A stretch of DNA of 64,000 bases. Source: Leuctra nigra. Lineage: Eukaryota; Arthropoda; Insecta; Plecoptera; Leuctridae. This document shows positions 23,353 through 33,756 of the stretch, piece by piece. How positions within the stretch are numbered: the stretch's first letter is position 1; each line of letters starts with the position of its first letter. The position numbers and the translations under genes were made by a program. The stretch lies in contig OW203764.1 of NCBI GenBank assembly GCA_934045905.1, forward strand, positions 37,445,434-37,509,433, read 5' to 3'. Below the pieces are notes generated by a model. That model ran no database searches. It saw nothing but the letters and a program-made list of their open reading frames with translations, and was not told the origin of the DNA.

Positions 23353-23576
23353 TCACAATTTGAGTGGCTTATGATTAACACTAATATGTTTTCTTAGAGA
23401 ATTCATATTTTTAAACACTCTGGAGCATTGGGAGCAGATGTAGGGTCCTTGCAAGTCGCCGTGGATTGTGCGAATGTGTAAGCGAAGAGATCCTTGCGTG
23501 CTGAATACCTTTCCACAAATGTCGCAACGGAAAGTTTGAGACGTAAACAGTGACGAACCGCGTTGATGATGAGCCA
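23353..23576 (-). CDS. Alternative terminal exon, two C2H2 fingers (duplicate pair, member 1)
   Basis: The acceptor is ttattacag; the exon begins TG, completing a Val codon. It codes for 74 residues. Finger 1 is C18, C21, H34, H39 with STQGSLRLH; linker GDLQGPY; finger 2 is C48, C51, H64, H69 with KNMNSLRKH; the tail is KPLKL. The first 58 residues are identical to the exon at 26378..26601, and similarity continues into the intron, so the two are a recent tandem duplicate. They differ only in the last part of finger 2 and in the tail. Confidence 0.9.
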
Positions 23577-23780
23577 CTGTAATAACGGAACAAATAAACC
23601 CATGGGTTGTTATCATTTCAAACCATTATGCAGTTTAGAGTTTGTTACTGGACTCGCGTTCAAGAGGAATTACTTGAAGCAAATGTTCAATTCCTTCAAA
23701 AATAACAGAAAACTTGATAAATATAGTCTCACTGTCTCAGACCAGGTCAAGAAGGAATAAATACTCGATGCAGAATGTGA
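23577..23780. repeat. Duplicated intron flank (copy 1)
   Basis: This stretch is almost identical to 26602..26790 (for example CATGGGTTGTTATCATTTC and GGACTCGCGTTCAAGAGG in both), showing that the duplication covered the exon and its upstream intron. Differences are few single bases and small gaps. Confidence 0.8.
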
Positions 23781-24005
23781 TTTCTTAACTTGTAGAATGA
23801 CGTTTTAATATTTATTATATTTCATAAATCAGCAATTCAAGAATAGAATTTCAAGTAAATTGCAGTACACAATTACACTAAAAGAAAACTTGGTTAGTAC
23901 TGGTGGTACCTAGTACCTACATGATTTTAAAAAAAATTAAGAGAGTTGAAAACACTGCAAGTCTAGCAAATAAGAGAGTTTAAAATACATGTTCAGATAT
24001 CCAAT

Positions 24006-25654
24006 CAGGGCCGGCGCAAGGGAAAATGGCGCCCCGGGCAAGAGTGCATTTTGGTGCATGCTTGGGCCCCGGAAATCGATAATCAATATTACGAAAAGTA
24101 ATAGCCCCGCAGGGCGTTATTTTAGAATTTAATAATTTAAAAGTGATTCTAGGGCTCAAAAATGTACGAACTGAAGCAAAATACCCTCCAATTGCCCTTG
24201 TTGCCCATGTTGTTCCGCAGGGAGATTTTTTAAAATTGAAGCAATTTATAAATGATTCTGGGATGCTAAACTTAATTTTGTATGGTGGATGGGCAGGCAG
24301 TCTGATCGAGTGGGGGGGAAGGATAATCTCCCCCGTCCCCCCATTCCTACGCGCCTGGTAGCATCAGAAAAATGCTGATCCGCGATTAGATTTAATACAT
24401 TTTTATACTTTTAACTTATCATATGCAACCTTTTGATTTTCTCAATATTTTTGGTATTTTAGACTGAAAAATAAGTATTTTCTGACTGAATGGTTACAAA
24501 CCTAACCAAATCATGTGTCCTGGAATACATTTAAGATGGACAATAATAACAAGCTTATTTATAAAAACATAAGGAGGATGAGGGGGCTCGGGGGCGAAGC
24601 CCCCGAGAAAATTTCATATCAAGGCCAATCATTTTGGTGCAATTTTGATGCTAACTTCACCAGATATTGTTGGGGGGGAAAGCACGATATTTTTATATAT
24701 TATATTTCACAGAGCATACATTACTCCAGGACGATAGCTTGTGGGGGATTGGCAACCTAATGACGTCACCCACGCTAGCTGATGCAGTACGCATTTGGAC
24801 ATGTATGATACAGACGAGGGAAATGTTGCCTTTTCGTGCTGCATCGTCAAGAAATATTGAAGAGATATGTGTGTAGCATCATTGTCTTCATTACAATGCA
24901 GAGCATTGTAAGATTGTATTTTAAAATCCATTATGTTGTGTAGTATACTTGTTTTGACAGGTTTAATATCTTGAGGAACTAGATCAAAATGTTAAAACCT
25001 GCGCCGACGGTAAAATATCACTTCAGCACTTTATTCACTACGTCTCACATAGACAACGTGTTGATGTCTGAGATACATCATTGTCTTCCTTAAAGATTAA
25101 CGAATTGTGTGATATATAATGTGTGACATTTTATTGAATTATTCGAGGTATTTTTAACTGTTATAAAAGCGCGGCATTTCCTTTATCACACACATGGTTT
25201 TCAAGGTCACACGGGATGCCAATCCCCCCCAGTAATCGTCCTAGCATTACTGCACCCTTCCAAAAATAAATTGGAGTAAAGAATTTAATAAAATAAATAA
25301 AGAATTTTAATTTTGTCTGAAAGTATGAACTTGTTTTCGTGATATTTAGCGCCCCCCTAGACCTTCATTAAATAAATTATATATTTTGGAAGTACCTATA
25401 ACTTAGAAGCATTTGCTTTCATGATATTGTCTTATATTTTGAACGTGGAATTTTATAAATTTTGTAAATGACAAGTGTAAGGGGTCGTATGCGCCCCCCT
25501 GGACCTTTATTAAAGAAATTTTAACTTTTATAATCTCTTGTTTTCGTGATATTTTCTTATATTTTGACCGTGATATATGAAAAATGTAGTACATATTATT
25601 CCATGTCTAGAAGGGCGCAAGCGCCCCGGGCGGTCGCCCGCCTCGCCGGCTCTG
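24006..25654. mobile_element. hAT-type non-autonomous element of 1.65 kb
   Basis: The termini are CAGGGCCGGCG and, read inward from the right, CAGAGCCGGCG, fitting the hAT rule CAGRG. An exact 8-bp duplication TATCCAAT flanks it (23998-24005 and 25655-25662). The interior has no transposase and contains GC-rich hairpins such as GGGGGCGAAGCCCCC near 24588. It was inserted between the two duplicate exons, after the duplication if the 26.7-27.1 kb flank is its empty counterpart. Confidence 0.85.
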
Positions 25655-26090
25655 TATCCAATCAGTTCAATCGATTCTTTTGAGTAGAAATAATCTTCTC
25701 TTTATATAATGACGGGTGGGTGGGTGGGTCTAGACTAATCTAAAATGATCAAGAAATGAAATACTTGGCCCAAAGAAAATAGAAATGATCATAAAGTAAA
25801 TCATTGGCGTGAACAAAAATTATCGTTTAAGAGTAGTTCTTGTTCGACTATATCAGTAAATTATAACAAATTCTGCACTGTGCATGCAGTCTTCTGGAGG
25901 TCAGGGAAGGTTTGACCTTGAATCACCTGAACAAATCTTTAGAGCAGGGAAGCAGAAATGTCAGTAAAAGTATTGCAATAATACAATTCAAGTATCTAGG
26001 TACTTATTTATTGTCAAAGGCAATAAGCAAACACAACATATTATATGATTTTCTCTCAAAAAAATGACACAATTATTTAAAATATTATAA

Positions 26091-26246
26091 GGCCCGGAAT
26101 AACCAAAGTTAATCTGAGCCGGATTAACTAAATTTTGGACTAAATTGGCGGCACAGCCAATCAGATACCTCAAAAAGATTGAAACAGTGGAATTTAATCC
26201 AAAAGTTAGTTAATCCGGCACAATTTAACTTTGGTTATTTCGGGCC
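26091..26246. mobile_element. MITE of 156 bp
   Basis: The ends GGCCCGGAATAACCAAAGTTAA and, inverted, GGCCCGAAATAACCAAAGTTAA enclose it. TAA flanks both sides (a 3-bp target duplication, as in PIF/Harbinger-like elements). No coding content. Confidence 0.75.
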
Positions 26247-26377
26247 TAAATAAATGAATGTTTGGCACAATGTTATAAATTATCATGTAAGAAGAACATC
26301 TTTGCTTCATTATTTCATTGCTAGTACTGATTATATGTGTGGGTAAAAATAGATCTAGCTTTGATCATACAGAATCT

Positions 26378-26601
26378 TTACGACACTTTAAACTTATGCT
26401 GGACACTATTATGCTTTCGTAGAGTATTCATATTTTTAAACACTCTGGAGCATTGCGAGCAGATGTATGGTCCTTGCAAGTCGCCGTGGATTGTGCGAAT
26501 GTGTAAGCGAAGAGATCCTTGCGTGCTGAATACCTTTCCACAAATGTCGCAACGGAAAGTTTGAGACGTAAACAGTGACGAACCGCGTTGATGATGAGCC
26601 A
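26378..26601 (-). CDS. Alternative terminal exon, two C2H2 fingers (duplicate pair, member 2)
   Basis: The acceptor is ttattacag and the junction codon Val, exactly as in the 23.4-kb exon. It codes for 74 residues. Finger 1 is C18, C21, H34, H39 with STQGSLRLH; finger 2 is C48, C51, H64, H69 with KNMNTLRKH; the tail is KFKVS. Finger 1 and the linker are identical to the paralogue, while Ser to Thr in the finger 2 helix, the HxxxxH interior and the tail differ. The divergence is concentrated at the 3' end, near the end of the duplicated block. Confidence 0.9.
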
Positions 26602-26800
26602 CTGTAATAACGGAACAAACAAACCCATGGGTTGTTTATCATTTCAAACCATTATGCAGTTTAGAGTTTGTTACTGGACTCGCGTTCAAGAGGAATTACT
26701 TGAAGCAAATGTTCAATTCCTTCAAAAATAATAGAAAACTTTATAAATATAGTCTCACCGTCTCAGACCAGGTCAAGACTGTGAATGCAGGAATAAATAC
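26602..26800. repeat. Duplicated intron flank (copy 2)
   Basis: Counterpart of 23577..23780. Similarity weakens after about 26790, and weaker similarity between 25860-26000 and 27290-27430 suggests that an older duplication produced the 27.7-kb exon as well. Confidence 0.75.
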
Positions 26801-27617
26801 TTGAGTACATTCGAATGCGATTTTGTAACTGTAAAATGACATGTAATATTTATTTAATTTCACAGGAAAGCAACTCAACCACAGAAATTGCAAGTAAATT
26901 GCAGTACCAAATTATACTAAAAGAAAACTTTGTGGGTAGGTACTTGGTAGTATGTACTACCTACCTACGTATGATAAAACAAACTACGACGCATTTTCCA
27001 AATTTAATATGGTACATTTATGAAGATCGAAAAAGTTCAACAAGTCTAGCAAATAAGTGACAGATCTCCCGACAGATATATTTATTCTGAGGTTGGTAAA
27101 CCAGTCAAATCGATTCGTAGAAGTAAAAAGAATTTTCTCTTTGGGTCTATAATTGACCAAAATTGATCAATAAATTAAATACTTGGTCTAATAAAAATTT
27201 AAAATAATTATAAAGAAATTAATTGGTGCGAACAAAAATGACTGATTTCGAGTGGTTTTTTGTTTGACTATTTATTAATGCTTCAGTAAATTATAACTGA
27301 TTCTTCATTGTGCAGCCTTTTGGAGAGTAGGAAAGTTTTGACCTGTATATTGAATCGTCGGAACCAATATTTCATATAGGGATGCAGAAATAGGAGTTAA
27401 AGTATGGCAATAGGACAATTCAAGCCCTATCTGCAACTCATTTATTGTCAATAATCGCCATAAGCAAAACACAACAAATATGATTCTCCCACAAATACGA
27501 CCTAATTTCATCAAATATAGTAACATAAATAATTGTTTGCGTCATTACTAGTTTTGATTAGGTAGGTATATGTTTCGGTAAATATAGATTTAGCTTTGAT
27601 CACACAGAATCCTTAAG

Positions 27618-27823
27618 TCACTTTTTAAACTTATGCTGGACACTAATATGCTGTCGAAGAGTATTCATATGTTTGAATACTTTGAAGCATTGGGGGCAGT
27701 TGTAAGGTCCTTGCAAGTCGCCGTGGATTGTGCAAATGTGTAAACGAAGAGAACCTTGCGCGCTGTATATCTTGCCACAAATGTCGCAACGATTAGTAAG
27801 CGAGCCGAGTAGGCGATGAACTG
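27618..27823 (-). CDS. Alternative terminal exon, two C2H2 fingers (older relative of the duplicate pair)
   Basis: The acceptor is cttgcag; the exon starts CA, completing an Ala codon. It codes for 68 residues. Finger 1 is C13, C16, H29, H34 with SAQGSLRLH; linker GDLQGPY; finger 2 is C43, C46, H59, H64 with KHMNTLRQH; tail KFKK. It shares NRCDICGK and ISVQHKFK text with the 23.4 and 26.4 kb exons and is six residues shorter before finger 1. It belongs to the same local cluster (with the broken 20.8-kb copy). Confidence 0.88.
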
Positions 27824-28842
27824 CTGCAAGAATGGAACAAAACAAAACAGCAGGTTGGTTTAATTTTATAACGCTTATGAAATAATTTTGAAATGATTTT
27901 GTTATTAATACTACCAGTCTAAAACATAGGAAGGATTACTGCAATCAATTTTTTAATCAGTTGTTTAAATAGCAAAATGATCAATATTGCCTCTTGCCAA
28001 ACAGTAGTTGCCAAAGAACAAGGGATTTTGATATTACTAAATGCATTTAACAGAAAAATTGTTTCAGGTTACCTATAGAAAATATAATTATTTTAAAATA
28101 TTAACAGTTTCTTATTTAGACATCATCCTTGTTCTAGACTTAAATTCTTCTTCATGCTAGTACAGGTTGTCAAAATAGTGCTACTGGACAGTTGCACAAA
28201 TTATTAGAATTAAGCTACGTTTACAGCTCGGTAACACGAGCGCTCGGGCGCGCCAAGGCTTCGACGCTAGGTGGCCAATCAGGTGGCGCAGCTCGGACAC
28301 ACTGAAGTGCTAACCTTGAAAGATAAATCATGTTCATGTTTCAAGGTCGGCGCGTCGAGCTGTCATAGATTTATTGTTCATTGCACAACTTTGATAGTCA
28401 ATTTTATTGGACTACTTTCCTAATTCCTACCTTTCAGGGGCAGTGTAGACACCTACAGCTACAGCATAGAAACATAGAGATAAAAAAAATATATATGAAA
28501 ATAATAGAAAAGAGAGACAAATGATTTACAAATGAACAATGTGCAGTGCACAATACTTTATTCATAAAACAAATTTGACAAATACTTCAAAACATATTGC
28601 TGAAAGAGATTGCTGTTACAATCTTAAAATACAATATTTGAAGCTCTCAGCTGATTTGTCTTTCGTAGTGATCTATGTTCATAGAGAAAAGTAGCGATCT
28701 AGGTACCTAGTAATTATAATGCTAAAACGACATGGAATACGAAGAAGAATCAGAATCACATTAAAATGCAGAACAGAGTACACCTACAATTCTACATGAA
28801 AATGTACGTTGGCATCTGCACCTACTTGACATCAAAATTGCC
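27824..28842. other. Inter-exon sequence, no gene seen
   Basis: AT-rich apart from a short GC-richer patch at 28225-28310. No exon recognised. Confidence 0.35.
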
Positions 28843-28844
28843 TT

Positions 28845-29138
28845 AAGCTGGGTTCCCATACTTCGCATCGAATTCGCTTCCGGTTCACTTCGCTTTCGGT
28901 TCGCTTTCGCAAAATGGCTACCTTTTAACAAAGGAAATCGGCCATGTTTACATTCCCATGTTCGCGTGTTTCGGTTTCGTCAAAGTTAAAATTGGCTCAA
29001 CTTTAACGAAACCGAAACAGGCGAACATGCGAATGTAAACATGGACGATTGTCGATTTCCTATGTTAAAAGGTAGCCATTTTGCGAAAGCGAAGCGAACC
29101 GGAAGCGAATTCGATGCGAAGTATGGGAACCCAGCTTT
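28845..29138. mobile_element. Foldback MITE of about 295 bp
   Basis: The two halves are near-perfect reverse complements, from AAGCTGGGTTCCCATACTTC on the left to its complement on the right, with a very short loop near 28990. The arms contain GCGAAAGCGAA-type text. No coding content. Confidence 0.8.
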
Positions 29139-29307
29139 ATACAAAATGTAATCGACATGTGTACCTACATATTTGAATGTTAACAAGAACAGCTTGACAT
29201 AATGCCAACGAATAAATTATACCTACTTGCTGATTTTATTTTAATTAAATATTTGAGATGCCCATGAGCAACTTACTTTATTAAAATTAAGTATAAATTT
29301 ATTTAGA

Positions 29308-29390
29308 TTTACTTTATTTAGATTGGTTTAGAAAACTTGTCCAATTTGAATGTGGTTGATGTCACTGTCCAGTCAATTACTTCATTGTTT
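29308..29390 (+). repeat. Direct repeat of about 85 bp, left copy
   Basis: It is nearly identical to 29968..30060 (for example TTTACTTTATTTAGATTGG and TGTGGTTGATGTCACT), with about four single-base differences. The pair brackets the retroelement material at 29416..29967. Confidence 0.8.
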
Positions 29391-29415
29391 TTAGTAGGTA
29401 TAAATTTATTTATAA

Positions 29416-29572
29416 TAAATAAAATAATAAATATCTTTCTCCCGTTTCCAACACAATGACGGGTCGGGGGGTAGGATTCCACCATCAATCTTGGGCCTTC
29501 ACTTCAGTGATGTCGGGTGGCCGGTCCTGACATATCACACTCTTCGTCTTCTTCTTCTTCCTCCTCTACGTT
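29416..29572 (-). mobile_element. 3' end of a LINE related to the 18.3-kb element
   Basis: On the minus strand the text GGTGGAATCCTACCCCCCGAC, then GGAAACGGGAGAAAGAT and an ATTTATTATTTTATT tail parallels the 3' end of the LINE at 18280 (GGTGGCTTCGCCACCCCCCGAC, GGAACCGGGAGGAAGAT). Only the 3' terminus is present. It lies directly next to a 5S-derived SINE and may supply that SINE with its tail. Confidence 0.6.
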
Positions 29573-29967
29573 TTATTTTATTATTATTATTAAGTCTATA
29601 TTCTCAACAGAGCCAGGCTCCACTAGTGAGAATGTAATATAGAGAAGGGAGGAGAGGAAACCCGGTACCGGCATGTAGCCTACTCCTGACGAAAGATACC
29701 AAGGGGACCAACGGCTTAACGTCCCTTCCGAAGGACGGTGTAACATTCACAGCACGAGCCTCCACAACCCGTGCCGTCGAGAGACTGATAACAGGTGGAG
29801 GGAGGTCGTCACACTAACCCCCAAACACCCCAGTCTCTCTGGCCCAACGGCAGCAACCTGGCAAGGCAGAGTTGAATGGTCACCCATCCAATCGCTGACC
29901 GCGCTCAATGTTGCTTAACCTCGGTGATCTAACGAGAACCGAGGTTTCCAACACACCAGCCGTTGGG
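29573..29967 (-). mobile_element. 5S rRNA-derived SINE (SINE3-like)
   Basis: About 100 bases at 29868..29967 (minus strand) match a 5S rRNA gene: CCAACGGCT near the start, CGGTTCTCG, ATCACCGAGGTTAAGCAAC (A-box region) and TTGGATGGGTGACC (C-box region). These are the internal promoter of RNA polymerase III. The rest of the element lacks 5S similarity and ends in ATAATAATAATAAAATAAAA at about 29570-29590. This is the composition of a SINE3 element, not a functional 5S gene, whose end would be missing. Confidence 0.75.
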
Positions 29968-30060
29968 TATATTTATATTTACTTTATTTAGATTGGTTTA
30001 GAAAACATGTCCAATTTGAATGTGGTTGATGTCACTATCCAGTCAATTACTTGATGGTTT
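29968..30060 (+). repeat. Direct repeat of about 85 bp, right copy
   Basis: Partner of 29308..29390. Either a very long target-site duplication made on insertion of the retroelement or a pre-existing tandem duplication into which it landed. Confidence 0.8.
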
Positions 30061-30802
30061 AAATGTTATAACATTTACATACTACTATGTACTTACGTCT
30101 GTATGTGGTAGGTACAAGCCTATGCCGCCGCAAGGCTACTTTAGATCGTGCTTGCATGCCACTTCATTTCATTTCCATTCAATGCCCTGATAAACCAGTA
30201 ATTAAGTTTTAAACGGGCATTCAAGGACTGTCATTGGTTGTTGCCATGGAAATACAGTCCTAATCAACTTTTGAAAATTTAGCAGAGTATTGAAAAACTG
30301 GCCCTTAGCCGGGTAACCATCATAATTAATTGTATTAAACATAATATACAGGAGGTGATTCCTGTACGCATTTTCACTCTCTTATCGTAAATTTTAAGGG
30401 AGTAGAAACCATTGTTATGACCTTAAAATTAGAGTAGTACCTAAACAAAATGTAGAATACAATTGCTAACGTAAGAGACTAAAAGCGTAGGTACAGGAAT
30501 GACACCCCCAGATCTGTTGGCTGATAAAGATGGAGATACATTCCCATCATTTTGGTGTCTAATTTATTGATTCGTACCTACTTGGTTACTTATTATCACT
30601 GTAATTTTAGTGCTAACATGAAGAAATATTTCATGAAATCCACACTTGAAAAAACCAAAACAAAATATGTGTTTCAAATGGTTTTTATGGTAAGGACTAA
30701 ACCTCAAAAATTATGCTCATACCACATATCATACCAAGGTCATTACTCAAAATCTAATTCTAACCAACATCACATATTGTGATATTGTGTGCCCTAAATT
30801 TA
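30061..30802. other. Inter-exon sequence, no gene seen
   Basis: No exon. The part close to 30803 should be the 3' UTR of the next zinc-finger exon. Confidence 0.35.
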
Positions 30803-31023
30803 TCAATTCAACTTAATTTTATGAAATAGACCATTATGAATTTTTAAGCTTTGCATATTTTTAAATTCTTTCCCACAAAACGGACAAATGTGTGGTCCTT
30901 GAAGGTCCCCGTGCACATTACGAATGTGGCACCGGAGGGAGCGGGACGCTCCGAAGGAATTCGGACATAAAGCGCACTTGTAACGTTTTATCTTAATTTC
31001 AGTGGAAGTGAAATTGTGTCTGC
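30803..31023 (-). CDS. Alternative terminal exon, two C2H2 fingers
   Basis: The acceptor is ctttgcag; the exon begins GC (Gly). It has no useful ATG and is missed by ORF calling. It codes for 73 residues. Finger 1 is C17, C20, H33, H38 with GASRSLRCH; linker GDLQGPH; finger 2 is C47, C50, H63, H68 with KNMQSLKIH (Gln in place of the usual second Asn). The tail is KIKLN and a TGA stop. All ligands are present. Confidence 0.87.
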
Positions 31024-31491
31024 CTGCAAAGAGAGGAAAGAAAAATACTGTTTAATTATATCAAGGATAATTATAAGTCCAAATCAGGTGTACTGCATAT
31101 CAAGCATTGCACCAAGTTTCACAGTTATCGAGTTAAAAAAGTACTTGAAACAAAAAAATTAAGCTCACTAAACTTTTGCCAACAGACACGCTTTTGGCGA
31201 GATAGTCCCAACTTTCATGAGAAATCGCGATTTCTTTGTAAAATTATTTAATTGTAAAATAGCTTGCGCCCACACACAGCCTATCACACTTAATAAAAAA
31301 ATTATATATAGGTAGGTATACCTAATTATCTTTTTCAAATTAAATTAGTAAGCTCAACAACAGATAAAACAATATTTCAAGTCGTAATCAAATTGTCTGA
31401 AATGATTTGATCGCACCTTCAGAAGTAATCAATGCTAACTCATTATCTAGCTCTATAGTCGGCGAGCCCTCATTTCACTGATAATGATAAG
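31024..31491. other. Inter-exon sequence, no gene seen
   Basis: AT-rich; nothing recognisable. Confidence 0.35.
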
Positions 31492-31877
31492 CAAGGGCGT
31501 ATTCAGGGGAGAGGCCGAGGGGGCCCTGCCCCCCCCCCCCCCCGAAATCAGGGTTTCATCTAAAAAATAAGCACATTTAAAATAATATGTGAAAAAAACA
31601 CTTAAAAATAGATCAGATTATGTCAAAAACGTTCCAAAATGGTTAAAATTGAGTTAAAATTCCAAAATATTTCCAATTTTGGATATTTTGTAATTTATAA
31701 CTTCTCAAAATAGCTATACACTGCGATTCAAAATTGCACCTAAATGAATGACCTTGATGCAAAATTTTCTCGGGGGCTGTGCCCCCGAACCCCTTGTGTT
31801 TCACTGTGAGTTCTTCAAAATGTTAGTTAGTTTCGGCTCCCCCCCCCCCCCGAAATTTAAACCTGGATACGCCCTTG
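31492..31877. mobile_element. hAT-type MITE of 386 bp
   Basis: The termini are CAAGGGCGTATTCAGG and, inverted, CAAGGGCGTATCCAGG. The exact 8-bp duplication ATGATAAG flanks it (31484-31491 and 31878-31885). It contains C-runs and the hairpin GGGGGCTGTGCCCCC. No transposase. Confidence 0.85.
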
Positions 31878-32406
31878 ATGATAAGGATCAACTGTCAAAG
31901 AACATCACTACCAGTCATTCATATTTATTCAAATATGTACCGTTTTATGTTTTGTCGAGTGATTAGGGAAGTCTCGTGAAGATTTGAATTCAGAATAATA
32001 TTTATTTTATGAAAGTTGAGATGTTGCTGAACACAGATGTGGTATTATTTTTGTTGTTGGACGAATAGTTCTCATGTAATTAATTTACAAAGTTTGATAG
32101 ATCTCCTCTCATTTAAAAACAGGAAAATTGGCAATGACATCACAGTTTGCTATATTGCCATGGCAACAAGGGAATCCCCATGTCAACACAATGTTAATGA
32201 CTTGGAAATGACATCACAGTTCTGATTCTTGTTACAGGCCGTTTTTTCCCGCCAAAAATCCTATGATATTTGAACTCGATTTTTATGAATGAAAATTTAA
32301 GATTTCATGGGTAATAAGTGTATTTGTCATTATTATTTGTGTTTATTTATAGAAATTTACTAGAATAAAATTTCATGAGACTTCCCTATTAGAGCTTTGT
32401 CTAACA

Positions 32407-32796
32407 CAGGGGTCGGCAACCTGCGGCTCGGGAGCAGCATGCTCCGGAGCATGATTGAAATAAAGATCTGGAATCGAAAAATTTGAAAATTCTAGAAAAA
32501 ACGCCCTGCGGGGCAACAATTGGAAGGTTATTTGATTCAGTTGGTTTATTTTATAGTCCCAGAATCACTATTGTTGAAACTCTTAAAGAAACGCCCTGCG
32601 GGGCAACAACTGGAAGGGGGGGCTTCGTCAAAATATCAAAATAAACTAGTAATTCAATTGATTAATTTCGGTGTATTATATATTATTGTATTATTGTATT
32701 ATTCGGTTGCCTCTACTGCGGCTCCCATTATTATCTACCTAATTTGTTAATTTTTGGGAAATTGGCTCCTTCACCAAAAAAGGTTGCCGACCCCTG
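32407..32796. mobile_element. hAT-type MITE of 390 bp
   Basis: The termini are CAGGGGTCGGCAACCTGCGG and, inverted, CAGGGGTCGGCAACCTTTTT. The exact 8-bp duplication GTCTAACA flanks it (32399-32406 and 32797-32804). The text AACGCCCTGCGGGGCAACAA occurs twice inside, near 32500 and 32590. Confidence 0.88.
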
Positions 32797-32865
32797 GTCT
32801 AACAGCTACTTAAACCAGTCTTCATAAAAATAAAACTACTGAACTCTGATGTCGTGGACGGGTAA

Positions 32866-33112
32866 TAGCATGTCAGTGGTGACGGTTTGTTCCGATGAAA
32901 GTGCTGGTGGCCCTGATAAGGGCAGTTGGCGACGTATCGGAAACTTTACTACTTCCATCTTCACCTTCACAACATTTTGTGTCTTCACATCTCTAAATTC
33001 TGCAACTTTTGCTCCAGGATTTTCGTAGAGGCACTTCCATTGTGAGAAGAGCATCACTTCCATTTCCATTTTCCAGCACTTTCATCGGAACACAGTCACC
33101 ACTGCCATGCTA
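32866..33112. mobile_element. TIR element with histone-like stem-loop
   Basis: Ends of about 42 bp are inverted copies (TAGCATGTCAGTGGTGACGG against TAGCATGGCAGTGGTGACTG, both sharing TTCCGATGAAAGTGCTGG). On the minus strand at 32905..32923 lies GCCCTTATCAGGGC followed by CACCA, close to the histone mRNA 3' stem-loop. About 105 bp of its interior (from 32963) recur at 33295..33397. Confidence 0.65.
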
Positions 33113-33294
33113 CTACTAAACTCTGTTTATTATAAAATAAAATATTTGTATATTAGCTAGGTTATATAAACAATTTCTCCATCAATTATCATTCATTACA
33201 TTACATAAACATCAACCACTGCAAAAATCAAGAAATGAATCACCTCAGAAAAATAAATTGGCTTCTGGTCTCCCAACATTTTTATTTCAGACCT

Positions 33295-33397
33295 TCACAA
33301 CATTTTGTGTCTTCACATCTTAAAATTCGGCAACTTTTGCTCCAGGAGTTTGGTCGAGGCACTTCCAGTGTGAGAAGAGCATCACTTCCAGTTTTCA
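33295..33397 (+). repeat. Partial second copy of the element interior at 32963..33072
   Basis: Text such as CCTTCACAACATTTTGTG, GCAACTTTTGCTCCAGGA and GTGAGAAGAGCATCACTTCC is common to both, in direct orientation, with scattered changes. The terminal repeats are missing here. Confidence 0.7.
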
Positions 33398-33421
33398 AGA
33401 TTATTGATGAGAATCATCTGA

Positions 33422-33722
33422 TAAAGTTCGTTCACGATTAGAATAGCAAGCCCGTGTACTCTGTAGTCAAGCGAGCATTTGTAAACCTACACATGTAAAT
33501 ATCAATTATCAAAGAATATGTACAAGACGACTGTAGATAAAGATAAATCAATTTTATTGAAGTTTTCTAATATTTTCTACTATTAAAAAGTGTGTATTTC
33601 ACATACTTTATACAATTTCAATAATACGAAGAAGATAGTCTTACCATTGACAGGGCAGTGTTCATGTGACCGACCAATGACCGACGAGATCGACTTGCTA
33701 TTCTAATCGTGAATGAACTTTA
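33422..33722. mobile_element. MITE C, copy 1
   Basis: The ends TAAAGTTCGTTCACGATTAG and, inverted, TAAAGTTCATTCACGATTAG enclose 300 bp. Its interior (for instance GACAGGGCAGTGTTCATG) is shared with 50987..51304, so it is a family with at least two copies here. Confidence 0.8.
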
Positions 33723-33756
33723 GGTTGAAAATTGAGAAAGAACTAATTGCCTGATC

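Noticed and set aside
29868..29967. Functional 5S rRNA gene
   Set aside because: Only about the first 100 bases resemble 5S, with several changes, and the rest is SINE body; not a complete gene.
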